DNA of 64,000 bases from Prosapia bicincta (GCA_036971475.1 JBAIZL010000006.1:97204293-97268292), one strand, 5' to 3'. Positions 1 through 10,204 are shown, numbered from the stretch's first letter. Program-made: numbers and translations. Notes: generated from the sequence alone by a model not told the origin.

Positions 1-37
1 AATGGTCAAGTGACCGAAAGGTGCCTCATCACACAAG
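1..37 (+). CDS. possible partial exon of the LRR gene (window edge)
   Basis: The first 37 bases are open in one frame and end in AAG before GTAAAA, a reasonable splice donor. They leave one spare base, exactly what the next exon (starting at 514 with two bases of a split codon) needs. The frame that would join is the only one of the three checked that fits. The stretch is short and has no motif, so this is a phase-based suggestion only. Confidence 0.35.
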
Positions 38-260
38 GTAAAATTGTTGCACTTAATGGTGGATAAAAGTATTTACAATAGTAATATATAACTTCATAAA
101 GTCAGTGCAACGGAAAAATAATGGACAACTTAAATATCAATATATATATATATATATATATATATTGCAATATGTATTCTTGTGTATTAATAAAGAACTA
201 AGTCAAAATTCAAATACAATTCAATTATAATTCTTGTATTTGTATTTTGACTTAGTTCTT

Positions 261-322
<62 letters not shown>

Positions 323-513
323 ATACACTATCTGTGTACTTACAAGAATCATACTTTGTATACAAGTCCTGAGTTGACTTTCGAGGACTAATTACGTATC
401 CTTATTTTCAAGCATCAAGTTAAAAATATACAGGCCTATAGTTATTCTATATCTATATCTATAGAATAACTATAGCTAGTTTATAACTATATATATACAT
501 GTTATTTTTACAG
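38..513 (+). other. intron with PLE tail fragments and (AT)n tracts
   Basis: No coding signal. It holds AT dinucleotide runs at about 139-165 and 263-320. Between them is an imperfect palindrome (about 191-262) whose arms carry AAGAACTAAGTCAAAA and its complement. The same tail sequence follows the hammerhead-like motif at 10,594, which marks this as PLE-derived debris. Confidence 0.6.
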
Positions 514-659
514 ACTCTTTACAATATTTGTCACGCCTAACAAATCTGTGTTACCTTGATCTTGAAGATAACAATATTGACAATTTGGAAACAATTATAA
601 TGATATTAACTCAAGTTAATTCCATCATATCTTTGGTACTTCAAGGAAATCCATGTTCT
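514..659 (+). CDS. LRR gene, exon with leucine-rich repeats
   Basis: The exon opens after TTTTTACAG and closes before GTAAGT. It encodes about 48 residues with a canonical leucine-rich repeat (LxxLxxLCYLDLEDNNI) followed by a second repeat ending LVLQGNPCS. The LxxN and GNP spacing is that of LRR proteins just before their C-terminal cap. It begins with two bases of a split codon and ends in phase 0, matching the exon at 1,791. In this position LRRs are protein-protein contact surfaces. The gene order LRR, cap, long lysine-rich tail suggests an LRRC43-like protein of the ciliary or axonemal LRR group, but this is a resemblance from memory and not firm. The gene is cut by the left edge. Confidence 0.75.
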
Positions 660-1220
660 GTAAGTGTAGAACTAGAAAAAATCTTTAATACATTGTACAA
701 ATATTGTTTTTATATGATAGATACTTGAACGATTATAATCAACGAACATACTATAATAACTTACTTTAACAGTTAAAGAGATTACTTTCAATGTTTTGCA
801 AAAAAGTAGAAATGTGTTTTAATTTTTTACTGGTTTTTTCATCTGATGATGAGAGATAAATGAATTTGTCCTTATTTTATAACATATTCTCACCATCACA
901 GTATATTGGATAATACTCTTGCTACTTTTGCTATACAGAGGTTGCTATGCAATGCAAAATTATAGTGAATTAAATAAATAAAGTTTGGTAAAAACGCCTG
1001 ACAGTTTCATCACATTTTTCACTTTTAATAGTTGGTTCAACTGATGGATAGAATAATCATATTTCAAACCACAACAAAATCTTACATTTAAAAATATTTT
1101 CTAAAGAGAAAGTAATCTTCCAGTATAGGAAAATTAAATTTTTATTTCCCAAAGACAGATAGGACTACAGAGCTACAGTAGCTTAATGCTACAGTGCTTA
1201 AGTAGATTATTAATAGACAA

Positions 1221-1499
1221 CATTTGTTGATTCCATCTTCGCGTGAGCTACTAGAAATCACTTACAACTTTTTTTAAAAAATGTTTTAACTTGCCTATAG
1301 TAGCACTTACTTTTTTTGTTGAGGACGGCCGTTTCGGGAGATGTGTCCCTTTGTCAACTCAGACCGTAACTCTGTGTTACCGTAACTGAGTTACGGTCTG
1401 AGTTGACAAAGGGACACATCTCCCGAAACGGCCGTCCTCAACAAAAAAAGTAAGTGCTACTATAGGCAAGTTAAAACATTTTTTAAAAAAAGTTGTAAG
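1221..1499. mobile_element. PLE foldback insertion with 13-bp target duplication
   Basis: TATTAATAGACAA occurs on both sides (1,208-1,220 and 1,500-1,512). Between them is a near-perfect palindrome with 113-bp arms (1,260-1,372 and 1,388-1,500). Each arm carries TTGACAAA, then GGGA...TCCC, then GAAAC, a hammerhead-like layout. The same module recurs at 2,940-3,030 just after a GIY-YIG relic. The left margin (1,221-1,259) matches modules near 3,045 and 7,240. Confidence 0.7.
1403..1428 (+). ncRNA. hammerhead-like motif, family GGGA/TCCC (degraded)
   Basis: TTGACAA-A-GGGA CACATC TCCC-GAAAC. Compared with the core CUGANGA, the first C is T and the G of GA is A, so cleavage would be impaired. 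An inverted copy lies in the other arm at about 1,332-1,357. Confidence 0.45.
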
Positions 1500-1790
1500 T
1501 ATTAATAGACAATAGTAATGCTATGCTACAATAGCACTAACAAGTTTTACACAAACTCTTATTTATGAAGATGATATAGAAAATATTATTTACTCAAAAA
1601 CTATAGGAACATTAACATGTTAAGATAAAGAAAGTCAAGTTTCAAAAAGCATCCAAATATAATTCTTGATTGAGATAAGTGTGTGTGTGTGTGTGTGTGT
1701 GTGTTTGTGTTTATGTTGAGTGTGTGCATGTTCATGTGATAATCTATGGGACTTAAATGTATGATAGTCAAGTTTAAACCTTTGCTCCAG

Positions 1791-1982
1791 GTGTGTACAG
1801 ACTATAAATCTATAATAGCTAGTTCTAGTCCCCATCTTCTGTTTTTGGATGGAATACAATTAACAGAAAACGACAAGGAATTAAGAGATACTCATGAATT
1901 TGAATTCTCTGGGGCATTGCAAGTATTTGGAATTCGAATCATTGGCGTACCAAAACCAGCACCTGAAAAATTTAATAAAAAG
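1791..1982 (+). CDS. LRR gene, exon with C-terminal cap and start of tail
   Basis: The exon follows CTCCAG and ends AAAAAG before GTATTC, in phase 0 at both ends (64 codons). The first part (DYKSII... SSPHLLFLDGIQLTEND) is the classical cap after an LRR array: a Tyr-containing helix, then P-x-L-x-x-LDG. The second half (SGALQVFGIRIIGVPKPAP) looks like the start of a beta-rich region, as in LRRC43-type tails. An ATG at 1,746 in the same frame belongs to the intron and is not needed as a start. Confidence 0.75.
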
Positions 1983-2353
1983 GTATTCTATAACTAAGCT
2001 GATATACAATAAAAAATTAAGAACAAATAAGAAAAGAATAAATTGCATTACATTAACAAACTTTTGGTTGTTTATAGCAAACATATCACAATATTAGCTC
2101 TTGCAATGTTGACCAAAATTTATTATAATATGTAAATTTATATGAAATATAATTATAAATCTAAATTTGGAAGCTTTAGAAATATAACAGTAATAACAAA
2201 TTGATAAATGAACAAATACAAAATTTGACACTTTATTCAATAAATGTAATTTTAAGACAGCAAATTAATAAATTTGACAATATTGCAATAGATTTGGCAA
2301 CACTGTTTGTTAGATCTAACCAACACTTGTATGTTTGATATTCTTTATTATTC

Positions 2354-2384
2354 CTGATGATGTTGGTACTGTTTGCCAATGAAA
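2354..2384 (+). ncRNA. hammerhead-like motif, family GTTGG/CCAAC
   Basis: CTGATGA-T-GTTGG TACTGTTTG CCAAT-GAAA. The stem has one G-U pair where the sister copies at 7,006 and 10,594 have G-C. It is followed by AATTTTATAATCAATAAATT, the usual tail of this family. Confidence 0.6.
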
Positions 2385-2489
2385 ATCTTTGAATTTTATA
2401 ATCAATAAATTATTCTTGTATTTGTATTTTGTCATATTTTTTCATTTTTTGTCATTTTTTTAAATTGTTTGTTGAGGGTTTAAATTGTT

Positions 2490-2920
2490 TGTTTGTTAAA
2501 CCCAACAACAAAATCAACGACATTTACAACGCCATTAGAGTTTACAAACTAACTTGCAGTTCGTGCCCCAGTTTTTACATAGGCTAGACAGGGAGGTCAC
2601 TCTACACACGTTACCAAGAACATATAAAAGCACTAAAAAACAATAACTACCAATCAAACTTCGCCGATTATCTCAACTCCACAAAACATGACTACATAGA
2701 CATAACATCTAACCTACAAATTCTTCATAAACAACACAGAAATAACCAACGCTACACAACCGAACAATACGAAATATACAGGCACTTCAAACTACACCTT
2801 ACACACATACTCAATACACAATTACATTACAACTCACACATACTTTTTGACATCATAACTCCTAATACACACAAAATACACCCACACCACCAAAATATCC
2901 CACCCCCACCCTAACCTACG
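2490..2920 (+). pseudogene. GIY-YIG endonuclease relic of a Penelope-like element
   Basis: Translation gives VYKLTCSSCPSFYIG, a stop, then TGRSLYTRYQEHIKAL and further on FADYLNSTKHDY. This is the GIY-YIG nuclease core as found at the C-terminus of Penelope-like retroelements: the Y-x-L-T-C-x-x-C pair, the YIG strand, the TGR helix with catalytic arginine, and the R-x-x-EH helix. The Gln expected between YIG and TGR is a TAG stop, so the copy is dead or nearly so. No reverse transcriptase is attached. Enzymes of this type nick the target DNA to prime reverse transcription. Confidence 0.75.
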
Positions 2921-2948
2921 TAAACCTTGAGATCAATTATGGTCTGAG

Positions 2949-2974
2949 TTGACGAAGGGACACATCTCCCAAAA
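2949..2974 (+). ncRNA. hammerhead-like motif downstream of GIY-YIG relic (degraded)
   Basis: TTGACGA-A-GGGA CACATC TCCC-AAAAC. The first core base is T for C and G12 is A, both expected to weaken it. The copy at 1,403 keeps GAAAC, so each copy lost different core bases. Position 3' of the endonuclease relic is where PLEs carry their ribozyme-bearing terminal repeat. Confidence 0.5.
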
Positions 2975-3546
2975 CGGCCGTCCTCAACAAGCAAAGTAAG
3001 TGCTACTATAGGCAAGTTAAAACATATAAAAGTGTTTAGTGATTACTAGTAGCTCACGTGAAGATGGAATCAACAAATGTTGTAATTATAGTCCTGATGG
3101 TAGATGCCTGTATATAAAATGTAACATTTAGAATACATTTTAAAATATAAATTTATTAAATTTGCTTCTTGTAACCATCTTGAATTCACTTTTAAACTAT
3201 AATTAAATGATACTTTACTAAGTAAATACGATTGTTTCTAAACGCATCAGCAAGTAAGCCCTTACGTATTCACTTAGATAAGTATCATTTATTAATAGGA
3301 TAAATTTATGGCAAAATATGAATTTATTTTATAGAAACTGTCATGAACATTTTCATGTGAAGGTTTATGTAAATTATTTACAAATGACTAGAGCTGATAA
3401 GATAATATTTTGAATGACAAGTTGAAAAGTAATAATATCATATAGTCAAAACAAATACTCTTTGAGCTTAGCTTCTGGGGTTATGTTAAAAACAAATAAA
3501 AACATACACAAAACTCACAAATTAATAATTTATTTACTCATATGCG

Positions 3547-3573
3547 TTTCAATGACCTTGTCATCATCATCAG
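3547..3573 (-). ncRNA. hammerhead-like motif, family G(A/G)TGAC/GTCATT
   Basis: On the minus strand CTGATGA-T-GATGAC AAG GTCATT-GAAACGC, with a six-pair stem including one G-U. Confidence 0.6.
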
Positions 3574-3640
3574 TGAGTGTTACTACTACAAACTTTAACT
3601 TACAACTGTTGTAAGTTAGAGTTTGTAGTAGTAACACTCA

Positions 3641-3667
3641 CTGATGATGGTGACTTGGTCATTGAAA
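3641..3667 (+). ncRNA. hammerhead-like motif, family GGTGAC/GTCATT
   Basis: CTGATGA-T-GGTGAC TTG GTCATT-GAAACGC, with a six-pair stem including two G-U pairs. It is the partner of the inverted copy at 3,547 and differs at the second stem base and the loop. Confidence 0.6.
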
Positions 3668-3724
3668 CGCATATGAGTAAATAAATTATTAATTTGTGAG
3701 TTTTGTGTATGTTTTTATTATATA

Positions 3725-3865
3725 GTCACTTATTACACTTTTGATATTACTTGCGACCAGATGTTTTGCTAACTAAAAGTTGTTAAATTGTTAACTTACA
3801 CATTTTAACATTGTTTAGCAAAAAGTCTAGTTGCAAATAATATCAAAAGTGTAATAAGTAATTAA
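3725..3865. repeat. small foldback
   Basis: The left arm has CACTTATTACACTTTTGATA and ACTAAAAGTTGTTAA; the right arm has the complements of parts of these. The same outer sequence flanks the foldback at 4,636-4,843, so both belong to one family, here with a shortened centre. Confidence 0.6.
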
Positions 3866-4043
3866 CAACCAGCTCGTCATGAACAGCAACAAGATTTCAA
3901 TATCATGTAGTCTCTAAACCTTAGTTTTGACTCTTACTTAAAATTTAATCAAGTAATTTTACAACAAAGGTAGGTATTACTTTTTAAATGTTTGTACTGT
4001 ACTATTAGTAATAAAACATTAAATAACATGTTTATTTTCATAG

Positions 4044-4529
4044 AAAGTTAAACATACATTTCGCTTGGAACTGGAATGTCCACTATTAGATTCCAAGCTT
4101 AAAACATGGGAACCAAAGGAAGATTCAATTCAAGAGGATGTCATAACTGATAAACCAGTGGTTATAGGGAATACAAACCAATCAAAAAAATTTAAAACTA
4201 AAAGAGATGCAAAAGGTAATAAAGATGTAAAAAATACAGCTGGTAAAAGCTCCAAGAGTTCTGGTAAAATAAAGAATTCAAAAAGTACTAAAAAGGCGAA
4301 AAAAGTTCTTTCGCAAAGAGTCAGTGAATCTGAAAACATATTTGATCGCATGGTAGCTGAAGATCAAACAATTCCTGGTACCTGCCCATTCCAATCTGGA
4401 AGCATGGACTGGGGGAACATCATACAGTTTCCTGAACCCTGTATTGAAGTACCTGTTGAATATGTAGATCTGGATTTGCTTAGAAATGTTTTTAGAACTA
4501 TTATTACAGTCAGACTCTTCCATATGAAG
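4044..4529 (+). CDS. LRR gene, long lysine-rich tail exon
   Basis: It opens after TTTTCATAG and closes at ATGAAG before GTAAGA; 162 codons in phase 0. The first 30 residues (KVKHTFRLELECPLLDSK) continue a beta-rich domain. Next comes a low-complexity basic linker (Lys/Ser/Thr rich, roughly codons 50-100), then a non-repetitive segment with WGNIIQFPEPCIEVPVEYVD that looks folded. No catalytic motif is present. The lysine-rich linker continues in the next exon, which supports the chain. Confidence 0.75.
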
Positions 4530-4635
4530 GTAAGACCAAGTTTTAGAATAAAGCTGTCAACCCTTTTGTATATAGAGGCCAATCTGACTCACAGATATGC
4601 AAGCAGGTGTCACAATAATCATAGATAATATAATA

Positions 4636-4843
4636 ATATTACACTTTTGCTATTACTTGTGACCAGACTTTTTGTTAACTAAAAGTTGTTAAATTGTTAA
4701 CTTACACTTGGAGGAAACGTTTTCGTCTTACGACTTCTTCAGTCTCCGTCGTAATACGAAAACATTTCCTCCAAGTGTAAGTTAACAATTTAACAACTTT
4801 TAGTTACAAAAAGTCTGGTCGTAAGTAATAGCAAAAGTGTAAT
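4636..4843. repeat. foldback with central hammerhead-like core
   Basis: The arms run from ATTACACTTTTGCTATTACT inward through TTAACTTACACTTGGAGGAAA and back. The centre carries the minus-strand core at 4,721-4,742. The copies outside the centre match at nearly every base. Confidence 0.75.
4721..4742 (-). ncRNA. hammerhead-like motif, short-stem family GTC/GAC
   Basis: On the minus strand CTGAAGA-A-GTC GTAA GAC-GAAAACG: N7 is A, with a three-pair stem and a GUAA loop. It is the shortest stem of the set. Confidence 0.55.
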
Positions 4844-5015
4844 AAAAATTAACAACCAGCTCGTCATGAACATCAACAAGATTTCGATATATAATAATAA
4901 TTACTATAGCATATATATTATTATTATATTAGTATATTAATCCCTTTAACAATAGTTTATGACTATCAAAACTCTAAATTTTGTAAATTTGTTAAGACTT
5001 ACTGAGATAGATTGT

Positions 5016-5045
5016 TTTCGATCGCTATGTGGCGATCTTCATCAG
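5016..5045 (-). ncRNA. hammerhead-like motif, family GATCGC/GCGATC (best copy)
   Basis: On the minus strand CTGATGA-A-GATCGC CACATA GCGATC-GAAAAC. The six-pair stem is perfect and all core bases are intact. It lies in a PLE tail (about 4,945-5,170) whose relatives occur at 10,205-10,585, 25,985-26,632 and 52,885-53,165. Confidence 0.65.
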
Positions 5046-5734
5046 TGTCTTCTGCTTGAAAATGTCGGGTCAAGTGGTGACGGTTTTAAAGGCAGGTTTT
5101 CGATAGTATCAAAGAGTATGTGTGATTTGTATTGTGTTTGTTTGTTTAATATGTTTGTACTTTGTGTGATTTTTATAAACAATATTGTAAATGTAGCCGA
5201 ACTGTTGAAGTTTTGGACTTTTTATCTCTAAAACATTTTATGCTATTTTGGCACTTAAAATTATACAATTTGGAAGCTGTTTTGCTAAAACATACTAGGC
5301 TATAAAATAAATTTTGTAAAATTGAGCTATTTAGTAATCGAATCACAACAATCAATAACTTTTACTCAAAGAACAAACTTCAATTTTACTCAAAGTAAAA
5401 AATAATAAAATATAAATAAATCACTCTATTTTTATGAAAGCTGTAGTTACAGTATTTAATTGTTTATATTGTTCTTTGTATAATTATAAATACAAAGTGG
5501 AGCAACAAGTGCCAATCTCAAGGTCAAGTGGCAGGTAGCAGCACTACAAACATCAGCAAATACAATGTGTTCACACTCAGATGCTAGCTTTGCTCGCAGT
5601 GCAGGTACAAAGCCATGGAACGTAGTGTCGCTTCACAAATATAATAGTCAATATTAATTTTGCTTCCTAGTATTGGTGCAGTAGAATAAATTTATTTTAT
5701 ATATTATTTTTCTGCTAAAACTAATTGGTTTAAA

Positions 5735-5761
5735 GGGGCCCCCCCTAGCTACGCCCCTGAA
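5735..5761 (-). mobile_element. isolated DNA-transposon end
   Basis: On the minus strand this reads CAGGGGCGTAGCTAGGGG, a terminal sequence I associate with common non-autonomous DNA elements in animal genomes. No matching inverted end or target duplication was found nearby, so it is a fragment. Confidence 0.35.
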
Positions 5762-6606
5762 CAGGCTGCTCTTAATGCATCATCAGGATATGAGTCTATT
5801 AGGCAGGATCAGTTTTTATTTTTTTAATTTTCATAGATTAAAAGCTCTCACATACATATGTTGTACCAAAGCACGAATATATCCTGAATGTAAAATTATG
5901 AATATTAAGGTACCTATTAATTCCTATTCACCAAGCAAAGAAATAGAATAGGATGATTTCAAAGCAGCATCATTTTGAAGATTATAATTCTTACTTCTAC
6001 TTCTTCATGATAATTTCAAAACCCAAAGTTCCAATATCAACAGAAGCAAAGGATTTTTGATACACAATATCTATGGTTCAAGTTCAGATAACTGACTACA
6101 CTTATTACCAAATTCAGTCACATGGGTTTGTAAAATTTGCACAATTATTGCTTACACTACCACTAATAATACAGCAGAACTGCATAAATGAAAGTGAAGG
6201 ATAATACAAGTAGAAGCTAAAAAAGGTAAAAAAACAACTCCACAAGGAACATGTCAGGACCATCTAATAATTGAACCAAAATGTATTGTTTTTCATAAAA
6301 AATAAAAATTTTAAATGTTTAAACTCGTAAAATTACATAATACACTAAAATATTAACATAGATGCTGATAAAGTACATGGTGGGTGCCAAGTTGGACAAT
6401 GCTATTTACAAAATGTTGGTTTTTTACCTTTATGTTATTAATAAAGTTTCTCTTATACTTTCAACCCTTACACCCTGAAACTCTTCATATACATAAAACA
6501 TATAATAAAATACCCTTTGTATTCTTTCACCCCTTAAAAACATATTATAAAATTAGGTTAGTATAGTGATTCTACAATTATTGTATTCAATGTTTATTTT
6601 ATTTAG

Positions 6607-6687
6607 ACAGTACCTCCAGATAAGAAAAAGGTAAAACCAAAAGCAAAAGGGAAGCAAAAAGAAAAGCTGTCCTCCAATACAGAACTT
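6607..6687 (+). CDS. LRR gene, short Lys/Pro-rich exon
   Basis: 27 codons between TTTATTTAG and GTAAGT, phase 0 at both ends. It encodes a very basic stretch (PPDKKKVKPKAKGKQKEK) continuing the lysine-rich linker of the preceding long exon. It is too short for a domain call. The support is the consistent phase and good splice sites. Confidence 0.6.
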
Positions 6688-6860
6688 GTAAGTCTTTAGT
6701 CTGTCTAAAAATATCTCTCTATTCTAAAATACATTTACCAATTATTTGAATTATATCTCATAGCCTACAACCTTAACACTCTATTGCAGTAAATAAAATT
6801 GAAGAAAAATCAAAATCAGTTAATTCTGGAAATACATACTGATAAATCATTTTTATTAAT

Positions 6861-6915
<55 letters not shown>

Positions 6916-7005
6916 GTATTCTTGCTTATCAATGAAAAAAATAAGAGAAATACAAATACGAGAATAATTTATTGAATTATACAATTCAAAACTTCATGAA
7001 TATTC

Positions 7006-7036
7006 CTGATGATGTTGGTACTGTTTGCCAACGAAA
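7006..7036 (+). ncRNA. hammerhead-like motif, family GTTGG/CCAAC, inside a 22-bp stem
   Basis: CTGATGA-T-GTTGG TACTGTTTG CCAAC-GAAAG with intact core. The bases 6,966-6,987 and 7,042-7,063 are perfect complements (22 bp) and enclose it, which would act as a very long stem I in a type I fold. Confidence 0.65.
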
Positions 7037-7115
7037 GCTGTGAATTGTATAATTCAATAAATTTGTATTACTCTTATTTATATATTTTTAGGTTAGTTTT
7101 GGTTGGTAATATATA

Positions 7116-7189
<74 letters not shown>

Positions 7190-9463
7190 TTGATATTTTA
7201 CGTTATCCATTGTTTTTCCGTTGCACTGACTTTTGAAACATTTGAAAGTGTTTAGTGATTACTAGTAGCTCACGCGAAGATGGAATCAACAAATGTTAAT
7301 AATTTTACCTTAGGTAATAACAATACCTTCATAAAGTCAGTGCAATGGAAAAATAATGGACAACGTGAAATATTGTGATACAACACACATATATATATGT
7401 AACATAGCAAATAAATTCCAATTGCAATATGTATGTTATATGACATATTTGTTGCTTAGTAAATCTAAAATAAGCTTTGCTTAAAAAATTTTTTGTTTTT
7501 TTAAAAGATGTTCCATCGACAGAGCCAGCAGGAAATTCTCACAAAGTGTCTGAGTGCACAATGATGGGGGCATTTTCGAATTCACATGTTAAGTTTCTGT
7601 AGGAAATTGACAAAGCACTCTCTCACAACACGTCTCAGAGGGAGGAGCAAGATGGGCTAGCAATCGTACAAATTTTTATAAAACTTTAATGATGTAATGT
7701 TCTAAACTAATTAAAAACAGGAAAGGTTATTAGTTTCTTTTTTACGTTTAGTTTGTTTCAAAATTTAAAAATGAACAGGGGTAATTAATATTATTCGTTT
7801 TAACAAAGCCACATGAGTGTAAGTGATTGTCAAATGTATGTTTTAAATTTAATTTTTTAAAAATATTTTAGTTTCTATCAAAGCAGTAAATATATGATAG
7901 CGTGCATAAACCTAGCTCTGTCTTAAAAGCTTTTTTAAGAGCTATAAACTTAGATATTTTAATTTGTGAAAATATGCAATACTTTGAATATAAAATTGTT
8001 TTGAAAATTAAATCGATTTTATAAACATAAACAAGAATTTAATATAACCTTTGATAGAACTATTAAACAGACAGCCAGCCTACCTGAATTAGTCGTAGTT
8101 AGACACAATTGTATATACAAACAATTGACCCGGCGAGTCTCTGTAAGTACAAGTGGATAAAGTTAATTAAAGTTTTTAAAAAAAGTCAATTCCCACCTCG
8201 AGCCCACTTTACAAATACCGAGGGGGGTTACAATGTGTGTATGTGTGCGCGTGTGTGTGTCTGTGTATTAGATAAAATTTCTCAAAGAATCTATGCTGAT
8301 ATGTTAGATCAGACAGAGCAAGATGAAGGATTGGTGAACTTATTAATCTTCAGCAATTAGTCTATGTTTCAGTGGTAAAGTAACCCCCCCCCCCCACACA
8401 AACACAACTGCAGAGTCTGGGGAAGCAAAAGCCCAAAACAAACCTTTGAATACGTTTTTTGACAGCCTGAAAGGGGATTTTTAGTGGAATCAGTCAATTT
8501 AAAGGGCACAAGCCTTTTTTCTTCATGGATAGAGATGTCAATGATATTTTGTGTCTTTGTATGTTGGAGAACTTTTTGATTCTTCATTTGGATGAAGGTG
8601 AATAGCATGTACCTTTCTAACACCAGCAAGACAGGGGAGTGTTTCATTTCCTCAAAGAAGTACTAGATTTTTTAAATGGTTGCTTCCCTGTTCAGTGGGT
8701 TATGTTTTCAGGTCAATTGCAAGGCCACCTTGCTCATCTGATGTTCCTCGCTGCACAGGCAGAACTTATGCCCGATTTGCTAGAACGAGTATAGCAAGAA
8801 ATTGATTTCTAGTGGGATGTTTGCCAAATCACCAATGGTGGTCACATCAAACATAAATGCGATTTATAATAACATATTTCATGTCAATAAATTTCTATAT
8901 GATTTTAAAGTGCTTTTTTTCTGAAACACTGCTTGAGTAAAACAAGAAGTGTTTTCATAGAAAATAAGCCATCTACCAATTCTGTGGCTCAATTTAATAA
9001 ATTTATATGAATTTTCAAAGTTTTAAAGTCCTTATTGACTTACCCTACATATCTAATAAATTTCAAAAGATAAACGTGTTTACATAATATAAGACACTGC
9101 AGCATTTGATGTAGAATCATGGTTAAAGGCAGCAATAAATAAGTTAAGCTTCTTATAATTTTACTTCCTTCTTTAATTTTTTTGAGGACTTTATGCTGAA
9201 CATCATAACAGTATAATTACAGTTATAATAAAATATGACGAATTAAAGTGTGAAATCTATAAAATTCAACGAAGAATCATAAAACATTTTAAGAAATAAC
9301 TCTTCAGTAAGAGAGAAATACAATAAATCCATTTTTAAAATCTGAATTCTAACTGTAAAGATTATTTATTTATTAAGTCTTTGAGTATGTCAAGTCGATT
9401 GTGTGTGTTAATTAAGCAATATATTAAATTTTTCAATTTAACCACTTTATTTCTTTGTTCTAG

Positions 9464-9542
9464 GTTATTGATGAAACCCCAAAAGAAATTACCGTTTCAA
9501 AAACATTACTAGCAAAAATAAATCTCCCATTCTTTGTTCTAG
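9464..9542 (+). repeat. 79-bp tandem copy of splice acceptor and exon start
   Basis: The sequence TTCTTTGTTCTAG plus the first 66 bases of the exon occurs twice, 79 bp apart, with one difference (ACC versus ACA in the tenth codon). The first copy has no donor. If its acceptor were used, reading through meets an in-frame TGA soon after the second acceptor. The second copy leads into the full exon. Confidence 0.85.
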
Positions 9543-9698
9543 GTTATTGATGAAACCCCAAAAGAAATTACAGTTTCAAAAACATTACTAGCAAAAATAA
9601 ATCTCCCATTGCATAGTATGTGTTGGAATCTCAAGTCCTTAGATTACACTTGGAGTAAAAACAATCCATTGCAAGCAAAGCTCTCACCTAATGTCCGT
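9543..9698 (+). CDS. LRR gene, exon VIDETPKEI...
   Basis: 52 codons in phase 0 from the second TTCTAG acceptor to GTAAGT. It encodes VIDETPKEITVSKTLLAK, then MCWNLKSLDYTWSKNNPL. The tryptophans and absence of low complexity suggest a folded piece. The upstream copy of its first half would give a frameshifted product, so the second acceptor is chosen here. Confidence 0.7.
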
Positions 9699-10204
9699 GT
9701 AAGTAGCCTAAACCTAAGAAAATATTTTTAAAACAATTTATAGGTTCCCCCTAAATGATTTTTTCCTCTTACTTTGTATATTTACATATTAATTACACCA
9801 TTTGGAAAATTGTCCATTGCATAAGTGACTGACTAATTTCATAAGTATGAAGAACCTAAACCTATTAAGTACATATATTAGACTGCAATACAATTATATG
9901 CGGATAAACTGATCATAATTACACCAATTATATATAGGCTTTCCCCAAACTGAAAGGTAAACATTTCACTGTGGTTTTGACATAAATATAAAGAAAATCT
10001 TTTGATACAATTTGTCATTTTGAATCTCGTTGTGCCTGGTCCTTTCCTGATTAGTTAACAAACAATACTTCTCACAAGAAATAATTTGATGGCTTTTGAA
10101 TCACAAAATCTAGTACAAAAATGTTCCATTCTTAGTATTTGTTTATTATTTTAAAATATTGTTAACTTAAGATTAGTTCACAAATATCTGAACTTTAGTT
10201 TTTT

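Larger units (their letters stand above)
3497..3718. repeat. foldback with two hammerhead-like cores
   Basis: Arms of about 110 bp (3,497-3,606 and 3,608-3,718) meet at ACAAC-T-GTTGT with almost no spacer. Each arm carries one hammerhead-like core (minus 3,547-3,573; plus 3,641-3,667). The arms differ by a few bases, so they have diverged since formation. Confidence 0.8.
1983..4043 (+). other. intron filled with Penelope-like debris
   Basis: No host coding signal. It contains a 113-bp-armed foldback (1,260-1,500, actually straddling the previous exon's upstream intron), a hammerhead-like motif at 2,354, a GIY-YIG endonuclease relic at 2,490-2,920, another hammerhead-like motif at 2,949 and two further foldbacks (3,497-3,718 and about 3,725-3,865). 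Confidence 0.7.
4530..6606 (+). other. intron with foldback and PLE pieces
   Basis: Contains the foldback 4,636-4,843 with a hammerhead-like core on the minus strand, a PLE tail with another hammerhead-like motif at 5,016-5,045 (minus), and a CAGGGGCGTAGCTAGG-type transposon end near 5,735-5,761. The rest (5,760-6,606) is AT-rich with nothing I recognise. Confidence 0.6.
6688..9542 (+). other. intron with hammerhead-like motif, (AT)n tracts and a duplicated 3' splice site
   Basis: Holds AT runs (6,866-6,912 and 7,120-7,190), a hammerhead-like motif at 7,006-7,036 inside a 22-bp perfect stem, PLE modules at 7,190-7,370, and a (GT)n/poly-C stretch around 8,235-8,395. About 7,500-8,870 looks like an old degraded repeat that I do not recognise. 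The last 79 bases (9,464-9,542) are a copy of the start of the next exon. Confidence 0.6.

Noticed and set aside
850..862. CTGATGATGAGAG as a hammerhead core
   Set aside because: No stem-loop followed by GAAA lies downstream; only the seven-base box matches.
8369..8647. 92-codon minus-strand ORF in an LRR-gene intron
   Set aside because: It runs through a poly-C/G tract, has no recognisable motif and lies in what looks like a degraded repeat.
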